Shown here piece after piece: positions 6,887 through 9,230 of a stretch of DNA of 9,230 nucleotides; position 1 is the first letter of the stretch; every line of letters starts with the position of its first letter. The DNA is from Holosporales bacterium (GTDB lineage: Bacteria; Pseudomonadota; Alphaproteobacteria; RUG11792), in assembly GCA_031263345.1 (NCBI GenBank), contig JAISFY010000044.1, positions 1 through 9,230 on the forward strand, given 5' to 3'. Position numbers and translations under genes: made by a program. Under the pieces are notes generated by a model. That model was not told where the DNA came from. It did not search any database and saw only the letters and a list, made by a program, of their open reading frames with translations.

Positions 6887-7810
6887 TTACCTACTCTCCT
6901 GACCATCAAGCCACGCCTGGCAACAGTTTTTGGCCATCGCACGAACTCTAGAGATATACCAGGCCTTTTCGGTAACGGAGACGACACCTCTTGCATCTAG
7001 AAGATTAAAACAGTGATTGGCTTTAACACACTGTTCGTACGCCGGCATGATTAGGTTATGAGCCAAAAGTCGTTGGCATTCTCCTTCATAATCGTTAAAA
7101 TGTTCGAGCAGCATATCGATTGATGCGACATCAAAATTGTAAGCCGAAAACTCTTTTTCGAATCTTTTTAACACATCTCCATAGGTTAGCTTTTTATCAT
7201 CCTCTCGGCCGTTCCAGTTAATATCAAAGTGACTTTCCACCTTCTGCATGAAAGTTGCGATGCGCTCGAGGCCATAGGTTATTTCGACGGGAACGACAGA
7301 ACATCCAATCCCTCCAACCTGCTGAAAATATGTAAATTGCGTAATCTCTGTCCCGTCACACCATATCTCCCATCCAACCCCTGCGGCACCGAGGGATGGA
7401 TTTTCCCAGTCGTCTTCAACAAACCGGATGTCGTGTGTAGACAAATTGAATCCGATCGACCGAAGACTATCCAGATATAGTTCCTGTGGATCCACCGGAG
7501 CCGGTTTGAGGATAACTTGATACTGATAATAATACTGGGTTCTATTCGGATTTTCCGCATACCTCCCATCCTGCGGACGCCTGCAGGGTTGGACGAAAGC
7601 CGCGTTCCAGAATTCATCTCCAATTGCCTTCAGGGTCGTTGCAAAATGAGATGTTCCTGCACCAACTTCCGTATCGTACGGCTGCATAATTACGCACCCA
7701 TAATCTGCCCAAAACTTCTGCAAATCAAATATCATATTTTGAAACGAATTAACTCTATCTTTGTCCTGGTTCATCGATTCAAAAGTATCCACTGCACCCC
7801 ACTGCACCAT
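6887..7810 (-). CDS. glyQ: glycyl-tRNA synthetase alpha subunit
   Basis: Catalytic alpha subunit of the two-subunit glycyl-tRNA synthetase, a class II enzyme that activates glycine with ATP. The 307-aa product carries FWADYGCVIMQPYDTEVGAG (33-52), the motif 2 region around RRPQDGRYAENPNR (77-90), YYYQYQVILKP (93-103), the block HDIRFVEDDWENPSLGA (126-142), TQFTYFQQVGG (157-167) and the motif 3 segment EITYGLERI (176-184). The length is normal for the family, which makes large truncation unlikely. ATG at 7810 is used here, although the ATG at residue 13 (7774) would also leave the conserved domain intact. Neither has a strong Shine-Dalgarno sequence. It is the first gene of the glyQ-glyS-lipB unit. 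Confidence 0.97.
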   Translation of the reverse strand: MVQWGAVDTFESMNQDKDRVNSFQNMIFDLQKFWADYGCVIMQPYDTEVGAGTSHFATTLKAIGDEFWNAAFVQPCRRPQDGRYAENPNRTQYYYQYQVILKPAPVDPQELYLDSLRSIGFNLSTHDIRFVEDDWENPSLGAAGVGWEIWCDGTEITQFTYFQQVGGIGCSVVPVEITYGLERIATFMQKVESHFDINWNGREDDKKLTYGDVLKRFEKEFSAYNFDVASIDMLLEHFNDYEGECQRLLAHNLIMPAYEQCVKANHCFNLLDARGVVSVTEKAWYISRVRAMAKNCCQAWLDGQESR

Positions 7811-7828
7811 GGTTTAACAAAGAAGATG

Positions 7829-7858
7829 ATACTACACTCAACCGATAAGGAAAAGCAA
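7829..7858 (-). promoter_or_regulatory. candidate promoter of glyQ-glyS-lipB
   Basis: On the minus strand TTGCTT (7858-7853), an 18-bp spacer and TAGTAT (7834-7829) lie directly upstream of the glyQ ATG. The matches to consensus are moderate, and the implied leader is short, about 10-15 nt. Confidence 0.3.
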
Positions 7859-7975
7859 CCTATACCTGAAGTCATGAGACTAACAGTCTAGCACACAGAA
7901 GATGATAATGTACGATACAGTGCTAGTAAAATGAATCTAACAACATGCGTATACATATCCAATACATATTAATAA

Positions 7976-8004
7976 TTGCCTTATGTTGATTTTTATAATA
8001 GAAT
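7976..8004 (+). promoter_or_regulatory. candidate promoter of the orphan lipoprotein gene
   Basis: TTGCCT (7976-7981), a 17-bp spacer and TAGAAT (7999-8004) form a reasonable sigma-70 pair. A perfect TATAAT overlaps at 7994-7999 but lacks a good -35 at proper spacing. Transcription would start near 8011, so the leader would begin at the 8011-8039 inverted repeat. Confidence 0.35.
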
Positions 8005-8010
8005 ATTAGT

Positions 8011-8039
8011 ATCGTACTTACAATAATAGAATGTACGAT
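8011..8039 (+). promoter_or_regulatory. leader inverted repeat (ATCGTAC-N15-GTACGAT)
   Basis: A perfect 7-bp inverted repeat with a 15-nt spacer stands at or just after the predicted transcript start of the next gene. It may be an operator with two half-sites or a 5' hairpin in the mRNA. The half-site recurs at 7910-7916, which favours a protein-binding site. Confidence 0.35.
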
Positions 8040-8061
8040 TGATTGTTGTGATTTAAAAAAC

Positions 8062-8066
8062 GAGGA
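8062..8066 (+). promoter_or_regulatory. ribosome binding site of the orphan lipoprotein
   Basis: GAGGA a few bases before the ATG at 8071 is the clearest Shine-Dalgarno sequence in the window, in contrast to the weak sites before ftsZ and the transporter. Confidence 0.6.
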
Positions 8067-8070
8067 AATT

Positions 8071-8682
8071 ATGAATATATCAAAGTCCACAGCAGTACTA
8101 ACAATAATACTCAGTATTATGGCATGCAGAACCACTGCTTCCGCTACAGGATATGAATATACTCCTAACAATCAATATAATAAGGACAAGCTAGCGCTTT
8201 TCTCGAAGGAAATAACTGCCAAGGCAAGGAAAGTACCGGTTCTGCAGGCTAGCCCAGATGGGAAGTATAAAACATGCAACGTAGGAATTTGTATAGATCA
8301 GCTGTATTCGAATTTTAGAACTGTCGTACTTCTGAATAAAGAACTCGCACTCTTAACTAAAGAACTTCCTCGGACTCTATCCACTTTTACAAAGAAAATG
8401 AGGAAAGAAGCAGTACAGAATATGCTTGATAATTGGAATGAAGTTAGTAGATATGCTGCCACAGTCGCTTCTTGTATAGAGAATTTAGGACTAGAAAAAA
8501 GTAAGTCGACTAATTTCACTGAAATATTCCAATCTCTTATAGATGTGCTTAATTGCATGGGGGTTCTTTTTCCAGCTATCGGTGAAATGACACCACCAAA
8601 GACAAGCCATGATTTCTGGCGTAGCATTGGCGAAGAACTCAGCAATTGGATCCTATTCAATAGGAATCCCTATAACAATTAG
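8071..8682 (+). CDS. orphan exported protein, probable lipoprotein
   Basis: I do not recognise this 203-aa protein. The N-terminus has a short charged start, a hydrophobic core (about 7-17) and IMAC ending at Cys19, a plausible though imperfect lipobox. The alternative is signal peptidase I cleavage after the ASA at 24-26. The mature part is mostly predicted helix, with Leu/Lys/Glu-rich stretches around 80-120, and it holds four further cysteines (69, 74, 135, 162) that could form two disulfides in the periplasm. CNVGIC (69-74) is a close pair. The gene has a strong ribosome binding site and its own candidate promoter and repeat-rich leader. It lies between conserved genes without sharing an operon with either: glyQ diverges and dapB converges five bases after its stop. 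Composition is more AT-rich than its neighbours, so recent acquisition or lineage-specific origin is possible. Confidence 0.75.
   Translation: MNISKSTAVLTIILSIMACRTTASATGYEYTPNNQYNKDKLALFSKEITAKARKVPVLQASPDGKYKTCNVGICIDQLYSNFRTVVLLNKELALLTKELPRTLSTFTKKMRKEAVQNMLDNWNEVSRYAATVASCIENLGLEKSKSTNFTEIFQSLIDVLNCMGVLFPAIGEMTPPKTSHDFWRSIGEELSNWILFNRNPYNN
8648..8669. terminator. hairpin at the convergent lipoprotein/dapB ends
   Basis: GGATCCTATT and its inverse AATAGG-A-ATCC form a ten-pair stem with one bulged A around a very short centre. The inner part TCCTATT-C-AATAGGA is a perfect inverted repeat. It ends 13 bases before the lipoprotein stop and 18 bases past the dapB stop, where a two-way terminator could sit. 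No T-run follows on either strand, so intrinsic termination is doubtful. Confidence 0.25.
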
Positions 8683-8687
8683 TAGAT

Positions 8688-9230
8688 CTATAGTTTCGAC
8701 ATAAAACTTTGGAGGTAATCATGCATGGTGTATATCCCAGGTGGCATCTTCTTATCCTTCAGCCACCGAGCAATCCGAAGAGCGCCATCGGCAAAGATAC
8801 CCACATCGCAAGCGTCGTGGCGCAATGTTAATTTTTCGAATACACCATTGAAACTCACCTCGTGCATACCAACCGTACTTCCCCCTCGTAAAGCGGCAAA
8901 TCCTATCTCTCCCTCTACCCTCGGTTGGGCCACATCATTAAAGCGATCGAATCTTGCTACCTCACTGAAAGTCCTTTTGCGAGCCTCGGCGATAGTCTTA
9001 CCGAGCATCAGAGCGGTTCCGGATGGAGCATCCTTCTTTTTTTTATGATGTTCTTCGAGAATTTCAACATCGAATTCATCACCACCCAATATACCGGCTA
9101 CGTCCTTTACCATTTCATTTAAAATAGCGACAACTACGCTCATATTAGGGGAATGGAAGATGGGGGCCATCCTTGAACACTCTGACATCAGGTTTTCATG
9201 ACGACCTTGGAGCCCAGTCGTTCCAATAAC
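8688..9230 (-). CDS. dapB: 4-hydroxy-tetrahydrodipicolinate reductase (partial, 5' end outside window)
   Basis: Reduces the DapA product with NAD(P)H in the pathway to diaminopimelate and lysine. The visible 180 residues are the C-terminal two-thirds. The frame is open to the window edge and begins VIGTTG, the dinucleotide-domain GTTG motif. HSPNMSV follows, then the signature EEHHKKKKDAPSGTA with the catalytic HH pair, lysine and the substrate-binding DAPSGTA loop, and later FAALRGGSTVGMHEV. The C-terminal Rossmann-closing segment ends in GIYTMHDYL and a short tail. The ATG at 9188 is internal, not the start, because the family sequence continues upstream of it. The missing N-terminus should carry the glycine-rich GxxGxxG nucleotide loop. 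Presence of dapB indicates a retained diaminopimelate route, usable for peptidoglycan or lysine. Confidence 0.95.
   Translation of the reverse strand, partial: VIGTTGLQGRHENLMSECSRMAPIFHSPNMSVVVAILNEMVKDVAGILGGDEFDVEILEEHHKKKKDAPSGTALMLGKTIAEARKRTFSEVARFDRFNDVAQPRVEGEIGFAALRGGSTVGMHEVSFNGVFEKLTLRHDACDVGIFADGALRIARWLKDKKMPPGIYTMHDYLQSFMSKL

Larger units (their letters stand above)
7811..8070. repeat. AT-rich intergenic region with direct and inverted repeats
   Basis: This 260-bp spacer between divergent glyQ and the orphan lipoprotein gene has no credible gene. It holds an 11-bp direct repeat AGAAGATGATA (7821-7831 and 7897-7907). CTAGCAC (7888-7894) faces its exact inverse GTGCTAG (7920-7926) across 25 bp. 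A GTACGAT element occurs forward at 7910-7916 within AATGTACGAT, inverted at 8011-8017, and forward again at 8033-8039 within an exact copy of AATGTACGAT. The second half, from about 7960, is much more AT-rich than neighbouring genes. The layout suggests regulator binding sites, or remnants of an older element. Confidence 0.5.

Noticed and set aside
7923..8171. Minus-strand frame of 82 codons across the AT-rich spacer and the lipoprotein start
   Set aside because: It is antisense to the lipoprotein signal-peptide region, and its hydrophobicity can come from AT-rich sequence. No ribosome binding site was noted.

Overview
The window reads as a chromosomal housekeeping segment of an alphaproteobacterium, with about 40-45% GC judged by eye. 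The FtsZ has an alphaproteobacterial-looking core and a DIPA-type tail peptide. The glycyl-tRNA synthetase is the two-subunit form. A CtrA-type box (TTAA-N7-TTAA) lies upstream of ftsZ. Very tight gene spacing, frequent GTG/TTG starts, a shortened NuoA-like protein and an unusual SDF-family transporter would suit a reduced, possibly host-associated lineage such as Rickettsiales or Holosporales. That placement is inference, not proof.

Left part (1-2978). Bases 1-192 contain no gene I can name. A minus-strand gene (193-1170) encodes an exported YiiX-like permuted NlpC/P60 cysteine hydrolase. It diverges from ftsZ (1345-2712, plus) across an intergenic space that carries the CtrA-type box, a 12-bp palindrome and candidate promoters in both directions. 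A short NuoA-like membrane protein starts within the ftsZ stop codon and ends at 2978.

Middle (3096-7810). A plus-strand SDF-type (dicarboxylate/amino acid:cation symporter fold) transporter overlaps tail-to-tail, by 32 bp, with a minus-strand operon transcribed glyQ-glyS-lipB. GlyQ and GlyS form glycyl-tRNA synthetase. LipB (octanoyltransferase) starts at a GTG overlapping the glyS stop, so translation of the pair is probably coupled.

Right part (7811-9230). A 260-bp AT-rich intergenic region holds short direct and inverted repeats around a GTACGAT motif. It is followed by an orphan 203-residue exported protein, a probable lipoprotein with four further cysteines. Five bases beyond its stop, convergent, is the 3' part of dapB (lysine/diaminopimelate pathway), cut by the window edge.

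I saw no tRNA, rRNA, CRISPR array or insertion sequence. I did not find a clearly new multi-gene system. The points most worth a second look are the CtrA-type control of the ftsZ/hydrolase divergent pair, the shortened NuoA coupled to ftsZ, the altered cation/substrate site of the transporter, and the repeat-rich leader of the orphan lipoprotein.
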